Source of the DNA: Nematostella vectensis
Lineage: Eukaryota; Cnidaria; Anthozoa; Actiniaria; Edwardsiidae
Direction: 5' to 3'
Assembly: GCF_932526225.1 (NCBI RefSeq)
Contig: NC_064034.1
Span: 18,970,927 to 19,034,926, forward strand
Length of the DNA: 64,000 bases
The position numbers and the translations under genes were made by a program. Positions 12,001 through 30,611 of this stretch are shown one piece after another. Each line of letters starts with the position of its first letter. The stretch's first letter is position 1. Below the pieces are notes generated by a model that did not search any database, had not been told where the DNA came from, and was given only the letters and a program-made list of their open reading frames with translations.

Positions 12001-15000
12001 TCGCTTGAGTGGATGGTCTTGGACTTTAGGGTAAGCAGAATGTTCACACTAGTGGTGACAATAGTTTCAAGGGTGTCAGCTTTCGCTTTGCACGTATTGT
12101 TGCTGTTTATCAGGTTTTTTTTACCTCTACTTCTTCTAAGTACGTGCGCATGGCATTTTGAGAAGCAGGTTTTTTGATTTCACGGTGAACTAAGTCTTGG
12201 CATGCTCCGAGGGTTATGTTGGTTGAACTTCAACCGACAAATGGTCCGACAGACCAAACGCACGGCGTTGGCTTGGCAGAACGTAAAACTGCTTCAACTT
12301 CGTAAAAATACGGTCTGAGGAATTTTCGCCTCTGGCTGTAAAATTTCCTATCTGTTTCAGCTTAAACCCATTGCTGAGACAAGGAGATTTCTTAAGCTGA
12401 CTTTTGCTTTAGTCCCCGAGTAAAATTAATCCACAGCCATGGTATTGAGCTTCGATCGAAGATAAACAGTCCAACATAGGCCAGTCTATCCTTAACAAGT
12501 GAAAGGACTTTCGGTACGTTAAGCTTGAGGTGACATTTGAGATGGAAGAGTCGTGACAATATGTGTTTACTAAAGCAACTACTTGGACTTGATTCCGATG
12601 TTTTCTTATTACTCTATAGATGTCGAAATAGCTAACGATGATGACAACTGCACATATCCCCGTAAAACAGCAGATGGAAATGTTATATTTCTGTATTCCA
12701 TATAGAATAAACGATAGTCCAAATTCTACCACATTTAACCATATCCCGCAACACACAATTGTGACTGTGTATCTAAGATGACGGTGCAAAGCCAGGAACC
12801 TATCAACCACTACCGCAGTAATGCTAAGAAGAGAAACGCCGCAAAAATGTGATGAAAGAACCAATTAGCATTGGCAATGTCGCAGTACATCTTCAGCCAC
12901 TCGCTAGCCCTGAGTTCCATAACTTCCCAGGCAACCATTAATGGCTGGGCAAGGATTCCAACGGCAAAATCCGACAGAGCAAAGCTACCCAAGAGAACCA
13001 TGGAGGGTGTGTGAAGCGCTGGTGTTCGCCATATTAAGACGAGGACTAAAGCATTCTGGAAGATGGCGGGAAGATTGTGACCCCGTTTAACACAGCGAGT
13101 TGTGTGGTCTGCCCTTCTTGTACCCATTTAGTTAAATGGTAACACGAAAAGTTGTAGACTGGCATTTTCATCGAGCTTTATATCTCTGCTTCCATCTCTG
13201 GTAACAGCCAAGCACCTGCCTTTTTCGTATTTACTTTTTCCGGATTTTCTGAACCCTTTGAGTATTCTCTGTTGAACATACGACTGTGTTCTTTAAAAAA
13301 GGACAACTGGTTACCTGCCGCTTAAAATTTAATGAAACAAGTTATTAGAGCTAACAAATATGCTATATGGAGGCTGTGGGTGCCTTGGTCTGTTGTGTAT
13401 AAAAAAAGAACCACGAAATAGTCATGGTCATAAAATACGCCAACACTTCAGACATTTATTTCAGTCCATGCTTAGAGTGCCTTTTTTACGTATTTTAGGC
13501 GTTCTGAAGAAGGACAGCAGGGCAGCATGCAGCAGGAAATTGAACTCGCTAACATACCAATTAGAAACCAACGGGAAACACACACAAATTGAAAATACGA
13601 AGGTATAAGAATAAAATCTAAACGCTAATTGCCCAAGACATCTTACAGGCCCACACCTGCGGCTATTAAATAGCAAATTATACAACTTTTGGAGCTTTTG
13701 GGGCCAAGTTGTGAATTTAAATAAAACTACGATAACTTTCTTCTTCTTTCACTATTATTATGCTAACAGTTTGTAGTAGAACTGGAGATGTCCAATTACA
13801 AAAAGTAATTATCTCTTTACTCCAACTAAATTGATAATAACAACATTTATGTGAATCATTCAACGAATTCTAATTTTCCATTTGCGCGAACAACTTTTTT
13901 CAAGAAGGTTTATATTGTATAAGGAGGATCAGGGCAAAAGGGTGTGGGTTCATTCTCGGTAGAGCTTGAGGCTAGGACAAAAAAAAAAACGTTTATTTCA
14001 TTATCCCTTTGCTCCAACTTCTAAATTGAATAGAAAAACAACATGTATGTGAATGATTCAACGATCTAGGTACATGGGAGCAGTACCTTCACTGGACAAA
14101 TATCTCACGAACTTGGTACATGGGAGTAGTGCCCTCACTTGGCAAATATCCAACGATCTGGGTACATGAGAGCAGTACCCTTCACTTGGCCAATACCAAT
14201 ATCAAAGATCTAGGTACATAGGAGCAGTGTCTTCACTGGGTAAATATCAACGATCTGGGTGAACGGGAGCAGTATCTTCACTTCGCAAATATCAACGATC
14301 TCGGTACATGGGAGCAGTACCTTCACTTGGCAAATATCAACTATCTAGGTACATGGGAGCAGTGTCTTCACTGGGCAAATATAAACGATCTATGTACATG
14401 GGAGCTGTACCTTCACTTGGCAAATATCAACGATCTCGGTACATGGGAACAGTACCTTCACTTGGCAAATATCAACGATCTGGGTACATGAGATCAGTAA
14501 CTTCACTTGGCAAATATCAGCGATCTGGGTACATGGGAGCTGTACCTTCACTTGGCAAATATCAACGATCTGGGTACATGGGAGCAGTTCCTTCACTTGG
14601 CAAAGATCCAACGATCTAGGTACATGGGAGCAGTACCTTCACTTGGCAAATATCAACGATCTGGGTACATGGGAGCTGTACCTTCACATGGCAAATATCC
14701 AACGATCTGGGTACATGGGAGCAGTTCCTTCACTTGGCAAATATCAACGATCTGGGTAAATGGGAGCAGTACCTTCACTTGGCAAATATCAACGATCTAG
14801 GTACATGGGAGCAGTACCTTCACTTGGCAAATATAAACGATCTATGTACATGGGAACTGTACCTTCACTTGGCAAATATCAACTATCTAGGTACATGGGA
14901 GCAGTACCTTCACTTGGCAAATATCAACTATCTGGGTACATAAGAGCATTACCTTCACTTGGCAAATACAAACGATCTATGTACATGGGAACAGTACCTT

Positions 15001-17921
15001 CACTTGGCAAATATCAACTATCTAGGTACATGGGAGCTGTACCTTCACTTGGTAAATATCAACGATCTATGTACATGGGAACAGTACCTTCACTTGGCAA
15101 ATATAAACGATCTATGTACATGGGAGCTGTACCTTCACTTGGCAAATATCAACGATCTATGTACATGGGAGCTGTACCTTCACTTGGTAAATATCAACGA
15201 TCAATGTACATGGGAACAGTACCTTCACTTGGCAAATATCAACGATCTATGTACATGGGAGCTGTACCTTCACTTGGCAAATATCAACGATCTGGGTACA
15301 TGGGAACAATACCTTCACTTGGCAAATATCAACTATCTAGGTAGATGGGAGCACACCTTCACTTGACTAAGATCAAAGATCTGGGTACATGGGAGCAGTA
15401 CCTTCACTTGGCAAATATCAACGATCTAGGATGGGAGCAGTCCCTTCTCTTGGCCAAGATCAAAGATCTGGGTACATGGGAGCAGTACGTTCACTTGGCA
15501 AATATCAGCTATCTAGGTAAATGAGAGCAGTACCTTCACTGGGCAAATATTAACGATCTAGGTACATGGGAGCTGTACATTCACTTGGCAAATATCAACG
15601 ATCTGGGTACATGGGAGCTGTACATTCACTTGGCAAATATCAACGATCTCGGTACATGGGATCAGTACCTTCACTGGGCAAATATCAACGATCTGGGTAC
15701 ATGAGAGCAGTACCTTCACTTGGCAAATATCAACGATCTGGGTACATGGGAGCAGTCCCTTCACTTGGCAAATATCAACGATCTAGGTAGATGGGAGCAG
15801 TGTCTTCACTTGGCAAATATCAACGATCTGGATACATGGGAGCAGTACTTTCACTTGGCAAATATAAACGATCTCGGTACATGAGAGCAGTGTCTTCACT
15901 TGGGAAATATCAACGATCTGGGTACACGGGAGCTGTACCTTCACTTGGCAAATATCAACGATCTCGGTACATGGGATCAGTACCTTCACTGGGCAAATAT
16001 TATCGATCTGAGTACATTAGAGCAGTACCTTCACTTGGCAAATATCAACGATCTGGGTACACGGGAGCTGTACCTTCACTTGGCAAATATCAACGATCTC
16101 GGTACATGGGATCAGTACCTTCACTGGGCAAATATTATCGATCTGAGTACATTAGAGCAGTACCTTCACTTGGCAAATATCAACGATCTCGGTATATAGG
16201 AGCAGTACCTTCACTAGGCAAATATCAACGATCTAGGTACATGGGAACAGTACCTTCACTGGGCAAATATCAACTATCTGGGTACATAGGAGCACTGTCT
16301 TCACTGGGCAAATATCAACGATCTGGGTACATGGGAACAGTACCTTCACTTGGCAAATATCAACGATCTGGGTACATGGGAACAGTACCTTCACTTGGCA
16401 AATATCAACGATCTGGGTACATGGGAGTTGTACCTTCACTTGGCAAATATCAACGATCTCGGTACATGGGAACAGTACCTTCATTTGGCAAATATCAACG
16501 ATCTAGGTACATGGGAGCAGTACCTTCACTTGGCAAATATCAACTATCTGGGTAAATGGGAGCAGTACCTTCACTGGGCAAATATCCAACGATCTGGGTA
16601 CATGGGAACAGTACCTTCACTTTGCAAATATCGACGATCTGGGTAAATGGGAGCAGTACCTTCACTTGGCAAATATTAACGATCTATGTACATGGGAGCA
16701 GTACCTTCATTTGGCAAATATTAACGATCTGGGTACATGGGAGCAGTACCTTCACTTGGCAAATATCAACGATCTGGGTAAATGGAAGCAGTACCTTCAC
16801 TTGGCAAATATTAACGATCTGGGTAAATGGGAGCAGTACCTTCACTTGGCAAATATCAACTATCTAGGTACATGGTAGCAGTACCTTCACTTGGCAAATA
16901 TAAACGATCTATGTACATGGGAACAGTACCTTCACTTGGCAAATATCAACTATCTAGGTACATGGGAGCTGTACCTTCACTTGGTAAATATCAACGATCT
17001 ATGTACATGGGAACAGTACCTTCACTTGGCAAATATCAACTATCTAGGTACATGGGATCAGTACCTTCACTGGGCAAATATCAACGATCTGGGTACATGG
17101 GAGCAGTACCTTCACTGGGCAAATATAAACGATCTGGGTACATAGGAACAGTACCTTCATTTGGCAAATATCAACGATCTAGGTACATGGGAGCTGTACC
17201 TTCACTTGGCAAATATCAACTATCTAGGTACATGGGAGCTGTACCTTCACTGGGCAAATATAAACGATCTGGGTACATAGGAACAGTACCTTCATTTGGC
17301 AAATATCAACGATCTAGGTACATGGGAGCTGTACCTTCACTTGGCAAATATCAACGATCTGGGTACATGGGAGCAGTACCTTCACTTGGCAAATATCAAC
17401 TATCTAGGTACATGGGAGCTGTACCTTCACTTGGTAAATATCAACGATCTATGTACATGGGAACAGTACCTTCACTTGGCAAATATCAACTATCTAGGTA
17501 CATGGGATCAGTACCTTCACTGGGCAAATATCAACGATCTGGGTACATGGGAGCAGTACCTTCACTTGGCAAATATCAACGATCTAGGTACATGGGAGCA
17601 GTACCTTCACTTGGCAAATATCAACGATCTGGGTACATGGGAGCTGTACCTTCACTTGGCAAATATCAACTATCTAGGTACATGGGAGCTGTACCTTCAC
17701 TTGGCAAATATCAACTATCTAGGTACACGTTTTTTTTAAAGCACAAGGTATTGTGCCACTAATGCTGTTTCAAATAATACAAATCTATAGAATAGATATA
17801 TACTGTACTATGGGCAGTCAGTACATAGGAAGCCAGTATAGAGAAGTTGTTTCTTTTTCTAATGTGTTTGTGATGTGTTTTGTGAATGCATGATTAGCCA
17901 GGCCTAAAACAACAATCTTAA

Positions 17922-18004
<83 letters not shown>

Positions 18005-21000
18005 CGACCGTAACTGTACCTTATAATGTTTTTAAACCAGTCAGTATCACTCTTTTTAGGGTTAAGATGGAAGATGTCAGGTTCTAGGGTTAGATCATCT
18101 AGGGCATTCTTAAACCTCATAGCAGAGTAGATGATGTTTGTGGCTCGTATCAGCTAAAGACAGAATACAAAACATTCAGTACGGTAAACAGCTTCTCAGT
18201 GGTTTATCAATAAGAGTAACTCTCTCGAACATGTGGAAATATGTTCGCAAAATTGTTCGCGAAATTCGCGAACACCACTTGTTCTTCTTGGCTTTTGATC
18301 AGATTCTTGCAGGTTGATCAGATTGGATGGGACAAAAAGAAAGGAAATTGGGATTGTTTTTATCTTTAATGTACCAGACTACTTTTTGCCACAAAATTGT
18401 GTAGTATTCATTTTCTGTATTCTCTACTACAGTACTAAACTGCAATGTCGGAATTCAAAGGTTTTTCAGAAAAATTATTTCCTTTAGATCTTATGAACAT
18501 ATTGAAAAAGGATAGAATCATATCGAAAAGTGATTATATTATTTGATGATCCCTCTATCACTTATTCGGCCAAGGGGGATGAAGTACAGTATAAACACAC
18601 CTGTTGGGAACCACAAAACTGTCCTCATCAACTGGGTGTCATTATCAGACAAAAAGATACAGTGCAATATATCCTAGTGTGGCCACTTTGAAAGTTTTGT
18701 GAAGTAAACCAATTGAAACTAATGATGATGAGAAAAATACTGCCTGATTGGCATGGAAATAGCCAACAAGCTATGCACAGAAATACTTGAGTAAACATCA
18801 GAGCATGACTGAATCCTCCTACTGTAGTTATGATGCATTTCTTGCATGATAATTGAATAATTTTCTCAAATCTTTTATACATTAGTGACCATAGTAGCAT
18901 GTGTCAAAAAATAACCAAAATGTATGAAACCTAATGGGGGGATCTGTCCTACAGTAATAGAAATGGTTTCCACTATTTTCATTATCAGACTACCTGGTCA
19001 TTCTGTTCTGGCTTAGGATCATCAATAAAACACATAAATGGGTTGTGGTTCAAGACAATAGAGTTCCGTTCCTTCAGATACATGTCATACCAAAGCTCTG
19101 CAATAGTCAATAAAATAGTTTAGAGCATGCAAAATACAGGGAAATATTTATTGGGTTATGGGGCATACATATCAATGTAGACATAGTATCAAAAGCCTGT
19201 GGTATCAATATTACAACAACACTTAAATGTAATGTTGTATATGCAAGGGCAACAAGCTAATTGCTAAAAGAAAGTGTCTGAACTTGAATTGTTACACAAT
19301 GGATAACACATCTGGCCTCTGGAGAATTTGCATAAAAAATGAAAGATGTGCCCCAAGTATGACAGAGAAAACAAATTTCAAATTATGATCTGAGAAAAGC
19401 AGAATCATAATATAAACATTACCGGCAATATAGCTTGTATGCTTGTTCATTTTGTCCTTTTTTATAAGATCTGCATGGAGTGCTGCAATGAAAAATAATA
19501 TGCAAAAGAATAATCAGAAACCGAAACAACAGCATGTTATACAGTACTATAATCAGAATTTGATACAACAATTAACAATCTAGACAAATAATCAGAATTA
19601 AATACCACAGCAACCATTACTGAAGATGCAAAGCATGCATTAAAATATGAATATTCAAATGAGACGCAGTTTTCTTACGTTACTATCTAGTTTTGGGGAG
19701 CATGCATGCTCCCTGTGAAAAGGCCGGGGAGAAATGATGTGAGGGTGGAGTGGATCAACCCAAATAAGTTCAAATGAGATGCAGTTTTCTTATGTTACTA
19801 TCTAGTTTTGGGGAGCATGCATGCTCCCTGTGAGAAGGCCGGGGAGAAACGTTGTGAGGGTGGAGTGGATCAACCCAAATAAGTTCTGTGGGGTGGTGGG
19901 AGGGATGTCACATGTGACTATGATCGGTTGATCTCAAAAAAAGTGACAGGGTGAGGTCAATTGTTTCTAATCAATCATAAACCCCAGGGAGTCCATTACC
20001 ATTTCAAATAAGGTTTACATTATCCAGGATATGCAAACTAATTGTATGCAGAGCATAGATACTGTATGACTTAATGCAAAAAGACAGAGATTTTAAGAAA
20101 GAAACACTGCTCCTTAGGCTGTCCAGGGGTTGGGGGAGCCCTCTGCACCTAACCCTACATAGCTATAAACATGTCTGATACAACATCAATTGCATTTGGA
20201 ATATTAGAATTAGCTACATTTAAAATCTAATAAAGAGATAAATACCAGGTCCTTCCTGTTTCTGGAACTTTTCTGTGATGTTCTTTGTGTACTGGTATTG
20301 TTCAGGAGTTAGCAGAGGTTTCTGTGAATCAAGATACCGCCGACAAGTGTCCTCAAGCTTTGGAATTGGCAGTCGAGGCAAGCTCTTCTGATAGTGGAAG
20401 GTAGGGACGACGGTCTTTGGGATGATATACCTGTCATCACTGAAATATTTAAACACAACATATTGTAACTTGCCTTTTGCTAACATAATAATAGTGATAT
20501 TAGCATAGCTGTCAACTCTCCCGCATTAGGCGGGAGTCTCAAGATTTTGAACCTTCCTCAAGCCTAATTTTCTTTAAAATATCCATACATTTACTGCTGC
20601 ATTACTACAAAGCGGTGGAACTGCGCAACCAGTGGAACCAGCATATTTTTAATGTGAAGGGGTTATAGGGGTAGGGATGTTATACAACGATTACGATTAA
20701 AAAAAAATTTGTTGAAAGTTCCAGTTAAGTAGCAAAAAACATACTGTAAAACAGGTGTGTTTTTTCGTGCCAAATGTGTCCTTCTTGTGTGCAGACAAAA
20801 AAAAGATTAAAGTATGTTAACACTTTGTTTATTTGTCATATCATTACACTACAAACGTATTACCCTATTCAACAATTTCTACGTGTGTAAACTTGCGGTC
20901 GCCCTGGACTTGTCACGATATGTGGCATTTCTTTGGGCTAACACGAGCATGACGAGTCCAGACAACCACAAGGCTACGAAGCTGGTGCAGTATTTGTAAC

Positions 21001-21474
21001 TGTAACTGTAATTGCAGTTGCTCGCTTTGATGCTGCATTTACAGTGAGGATAAATTGTAAAGAATGGGACTTTTTCAAGTTTAAACAATTAGCGCAGTAT
21101 TCATTTGTTCTTGTGTTTACTTACTCAATATTTCATTATTGAAGAAAATACAGATTTTTCCAAAATAAATCGCAATCCCTGTATAACATCGCTATCCCTA
21201 TATCCCCCTTCGCCCCTGCACTTAAAATAAGCTGGTTCCACTGGTTCGCCCAGTTCCGCCGGTTTCCCGCCAGTTCCGCCTTTTAGTAATGCCTCATTTA
21301 GTGTGCTACCCGCATTAGGTATCTTGGTACTTCTGATACATTCACAGTATTTTCTCAAGATTTTTCCTTAAACATGGTTGACAGCTTGCTACGTAGGTGA
21401 GTATGTAGTGTAAACGCCACTTACAGTACCTTGTTGAAGATTTGAGACGAAAAACACTGTTTGATCCTAGGCAT
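9091..21474 (-). CDS. CPT2: Carnitine O-palmitoyltransferase 2, exons 1-7 (3' part not in window)
   Basis: Inner-membrane mitochondrial enzyme that re-forms long-chain acyl-CoA from acylcarnitine for beta-oxidation. Exons on the minus strand: 21474-21425, 20439-20246, 19482-19423, 19097-18994, 18153-18020, 9875-9673, 9361-9091. All have AG/GT borders and the codon phases agree, including AG|G across the 8.1-kb intron 5. Together they give 338 codons plus two bases, matching the part of CPT2 from the amino terminus to GDGGNR. Recognisable blocks: a basic presequence, [91 protein letters not shown] and a [11 protein letters not shown]-type segment. The start is the ATG directly upstream in phase ([11 protein letters not shown]). 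The catalytic histidine and the whole carboxyl half lie in later exons that I cannot find between 1 and 9090. They may lie beyond the window, which would nest the UGM copies in intron 7, or the gene may be truncated. Confidence 0.88.
9905..10025. repeat. Degenerate short tandem repeat (AATCCCTGTAG-type)
   Basis: About six imperfect units of 15-17 bp sharing AATCCCTGTAGNG, as in GAATCCCTGTAGCCC and GAATCCCTGTAGGGT. It lies in CPT2 intron 5 just upstream of exon 6 in gene orientation. It is old and diverged. Confidence 0.6.
10262..10806. repeat. Pentanucleotide tract (AAGGG)n-(AGGGG)n-(AAGGG)n
   Basis: About 545 bp of uninterrupted pentamers. GGGAA units run from about 10262 to 10510, GGGGA units from about 10511 to 10588 (about 15-16), and GGGAA units again to 10806. 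The plus strand is purine-only with runs of three or four G every five bases, so it can form G-quadruplex or triplex structures. The long open frames over it in every phase (GKGRE or PFPSL) are products of the repeat, not a gene. On the CPT2 sense strand it is transcribed as (CCCTT)n. Confidence 0.97.
10840..12230 (-). mobile_element. Decayed CR1/L2-like LINE reverse transcriptase fragment
   Basis: Minus-strand pieces of one reverse-transcriptase ORF lie in order but in several frames. They are [11 protein letters not shown] near 11960, [22 protein letters not shown] (the LLKENADLLSEP-type block) with [19 protein letters not shown] near 11530-11420, a [12 protein letters not shown] block (palm motif A) near 11215 and [18 protein letters not shown] near 11130. 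[20 protein letters not shown] follows near 11040-10990. The expected YVDD active site reads stop-VDD at about 10958, so the element is dead. It stops at the AAGGG tract, which may occupy or have replaced its 3' end. It abuts the broken GPCR upstream and lies in CPT2 intron 5. Confidence 0.85.
12409..13127 (-). pseudogene. Rhodopsin-family (class A) GPCR pseudogene
   Basis: Single-exon receptor remnant. The first frame (13127 to about 12845) gives TM1 with the ..NALVLVLIW.. asparagine and TM2 with [13 protein letters not shown] (Asp2.50). It also gives an extracellular-loop cysteine region and the start of TM3. A one-base slip in the run ATTTTTGC near 12850 moves to a second frame with [17 protein letters not shown] (a DRF variant of the DRY box), TM4 and TM5. 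It then decays after [13 protein letters not shown], so TM6 and TM7 are missing. LINE sequence begins about 180 bp further on and probably removed the end. The ligand class cannot be read. It is nested in CPT2 intron 5 on the same strand. Confidence 0.8.
13128..14060. other. Intronic DNA without recognised features
   Basis: Part of CPT2 intron 5 between the GPCR relic and the 45-bp minisatellite. AT-rich; I see no exon and no repeat except two distantly similar stretches near 13725-13870 and 14003-14062 that share ATTGAATA..AACAACATGTATGTGAATGATTCAACGA. Confidence 0.4.
14061..17727. repeat. 45-bp minisatellite, ~81 copies
   Basis: The unit begins GGTACATGGGAGCAGTACC, continues TTCACTTGGCAAATATC and ends AACGATCT plus G or A. 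Its 45-bp spacing is exact over most of the array; the first 300 bp is more degenerate. Because 45 is a multiple of three, every frame repeats a 15-residue motif ([15 protein letters not shown] or [15 protein letters not shown]). I do not regard these as genes. Variants such as GCTGTACC, CTATGTACA and TACACGGG are shared between distant units. A three-unit (135-bp) block at about 15900-16034 recurs at 16035-16169. The array lies in CPT2 intron 5 and is transcribed as its complement. Confidence 0.95.
17923..18003. repeat. (AAT)n trinucleotide tract
   Basis: About 27 uninterrupted AAT units. On the CPT2 strand it is (ATT)n and begins about 16 bases downstream of the exon 5 donor (exon end 18020), so it lies right behind a 5' splice site. 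Confidence 0.95.
19656..19885. repeat. 115-bp direct duplication containing a palindrome
   Basis: Two adjacent copies (19656-19770 and 19771-19885), about 96% alike, in CPT2 intron 2. Each includes the perfect 18-bp palindrome GGGAGCATGCATGCTCCC. Confidence 0.9.
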
Positions 21475-22090
21475 GGCCCAAGCTTGTGGAATTTCTGACA
21501 ATGATATAAGAATATTGTTTATATTATGTCTACAGTAGAAACAAGCCACCCTCAGACATGTGAAAACAAGTACAGATACATTATATTTCAAGTGTATTGC
21601 GTTGAATGTTCATTTGTTAATGCGACTGTAGAATAGACTCAAGATAATATGTAACAAGAGCAAATATAGGAAGAGAAGATTAGGAAGTAACTTATACAAC
21701 CATCCAACTCCTTATCCAACTCCTAAAATTAGTAAATTTATGGAACGGTACCTGAGCTAAGAATGTGATATTATTTTTACTGCAAGATGATACTTTAGCC
21801 AGAGCCATGTCTACGTTGTAATTGTGTCAAAATATCAAAAAGAGAGTTCGTCTATCCTCTACTGGAGCAAAGTCCAACTTTTCATTCACAATAAATCCGC
21901 CATCTTGAACACCGGCTGCGCCATCTAACATTTCAGCCAGCAGACTTCAACAGTAGAAGTGCCAGTCTATCATGATGTCCGAGTCCACGAGAATATTGTA
22001 CAGCGGCGAATAGCGTGGTAATGTGCGTAAAGTACACTGGCTGCCTGCGCGTCTGATAGTGGGTAGAACTGTGGCATTTCGCAGCTGAAA
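21475..22090. promoter_or_regulatory. Divergent CPT2 / PDHB intergenic promoter region
   Basis: A 616-bp interval separates the CPT2 start codon (minus) from the PDHB start codon (plus). It must hold both 5' UTRs and promoters. No TATA box at a convincing distance is visible. A TTGTAATTGTGTC and a CCATGTCTACG stretch lie near 21808-21830. The last 150 bp next to PDHB is more GC-rich, with several CpGs. A bidirectional promoter is inferred from the arrangement only. Confidence 0.55.
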
Positions 22091-28778
<6,688 letters not shown>

Positions 28779-29607
28779 AACCACATGACCCGAACACTGG
28801 CCAATCAGCTTCGTCCTGAATTACATGACAACAAACAGCAGCCAATCAGAGGTTGTTGCCTTCATACGCGTCATCAATATCTATTTTGTTGCGGAAGACA
28901 GGAAACAAATCTAGCAAAAGTGGCGGGAAAATAAAGGCGCGAGACTGGCGCAATTAAAAGTTATAAAAATAGTGGAAGTTCGATTTCAGGACCTTTTTCG
29001 CCGTAGTGAAGTAGTGGAGCCGTAGTGGAGGTTTCCCAACAAACTACTGAATAATTTCTAAGGTCTCTTTTATTTCAGTCACCACGTATTGTGTGATAGA
29101 TGTTTTATTGAACTTATCAATTCCAGGTATTCTCTACTCGTTTTTTGTTATGGTTCAGGTTTTTTCCAACTTTTCCCAGCATTTTCCTTTTTTTTATGAC
29201 TTGGCTAACTCCTCAAAGTTTCATTTCGCTATTTCTAAAGGATGGTAGACTATTGATGATAGAGGTTCTCTTTAAACTTTAATAAATGAAATAAATAACA
29301 AAGACTTTATTTATACAGGAGTCTGTATAGATTGTGAATAAACGTACTATGCTTTTACTTTGTCCTTTTAATGTTTGTATTATTATTGTTGTATTTAGAA
29401 TTTATTTTAACCCATATAGAGCCTCTTCTAGCCGCCATTTTGTCACCTCAGCAAAGTACCAAGTATGAGCAAGTATCCATTTCCATCGGCTGATTTAGAA
29501 AAGCTGTTTTGATAATTTCGATTGAATTTGGCCGATGAAACATGAGACTGTAATTTAGGTTGTTATTTCGTGATTTTTTTTTTCAAAACTGTCCAATAGT
29601 AGCCTTT

Positions 29608-29670
29608 ATACAGACCTCTGTAATTCCTTTTTTCCTGCGTGTAAGAAAGGAATTACGGAGGTCTGTATAC
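29608..29670. repeat. Short inverted repeat (hairpin)
   Basis: Arms TATACAGACCTCTGTAATTC and the reverse complement of GAATTACGGAGGTCTGTATA match at all but one position, around a roughly 20-base loop. The decamer TCCAATAGTA occurs on both sides (about 29591 and 29689). Confidence 0.85.
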
Positions 29671-29756
29671 TATCCAGGCTATCCAATAGTATTTGATAAA
29701 AATTTGGTCGATAATAGCTCATTGAATACAAGATTCCTTTCATATTTTCCCCATTC

Positions 29757-29942
29757 ACTGGCAAGGGCACAGGTAGCCCAAGCTCTGTATTTGTGCCTAT
29801 TGATCTAAAGTAAACATTTTACGAAAAACAAAAGTGAAAAGTGGAAATCTTCCTGAACATTGTTTGAATCGGGATTCTTCAAGAACAACAAAGACGATAG
29901 ATACGCACAAATACAGAGCTTGGGTTACCTGTGGCAAGGATA
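29757..29942. repeat. Fold-back element with ~45-bp arms
   Basis: CACAGGTAGCCCAAGCTCTG..TATTTGTGC at about 29768-29798 reappears inverted as GCACAAATACAGAGCTTGGG..CCTGTG at about 29908-29934. The arms are separated by about 110 bp. No coding capacity. Confidence 0.75.
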
Positions 29943-30611
29943 AACATTCTATAGAAACATTTTCGTTTTAAAAAGTTAAAGTGTTAGTGTATCGATTGTT
30001 TCAAAAAGAGTTCCCGTGTGTTGCGTGGCTACTGATTGCGTTTTAGCTCTGGGATTGCATTAGTTTTTATTTGTTGCTGTTTCATTGTAACGCGTTTGGG
30101 TCGACTATTAATCGTCTCCGACTGCCGCGCGGATACTTTCCGACTTTGCGTTGACTCTCCGATGAACAATCGATCCAGTGAAGGTATCTGTCACCTGCCC
30201 ATAGCTAACGGAAAAAGCTTTTGAAAGCGAAGATCACACATGTCATAGAGGCGATAATAGCTGATGCGGCTAATCAATACAGCAATCGGCCACAAAACAC
30301 TGCCCACGTAAACTACAGAGCTAAAACACACAACAGTCAACCGGGGCTTAAAGTAATGTGAAATACGAACAAAAAATATTACAAGTACGCTTATCACAAA
30401 CACGGAGGCTGAAGTATACCCTTTTAAGTGCAAGAATTTACAAAGTAAAAGCAATGTTACAAATTATTCATGATTTTAATGCTGTAGATGTCTTGATTTG
30501 ATTGTGTTTTAGATAATTTCACATTACCAACACCTCATAAAGTCATCATTGCCACCTTGATGGTGTCAAACAAAACAGAGACCAGAAGTACAGAATGCAC
30601 CAGACGCTATA

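Larger units (their letters stand above)
28779..30611. other. PDHB 3' flank and intergenic DNA with fold-back elements
   Basis: PDHB 3' UTR candidates are followed by AT-rich intergenic sequence containing the two hairpins listed separately (29608-29670 and 29757-29942). No exon is recognised. The 5' UTR of the transporter must lie just before 30612. Confidence 0.5.

Noticed and set aside
14308-17762. Repetitive 'proteins' of 15-residue units on both strands
   Set aside because: The 45-bp unit lacks stops in several frames, so open frames are automatic. Overlapping frames cannot all be genes and none has unique flanking coding sequence.
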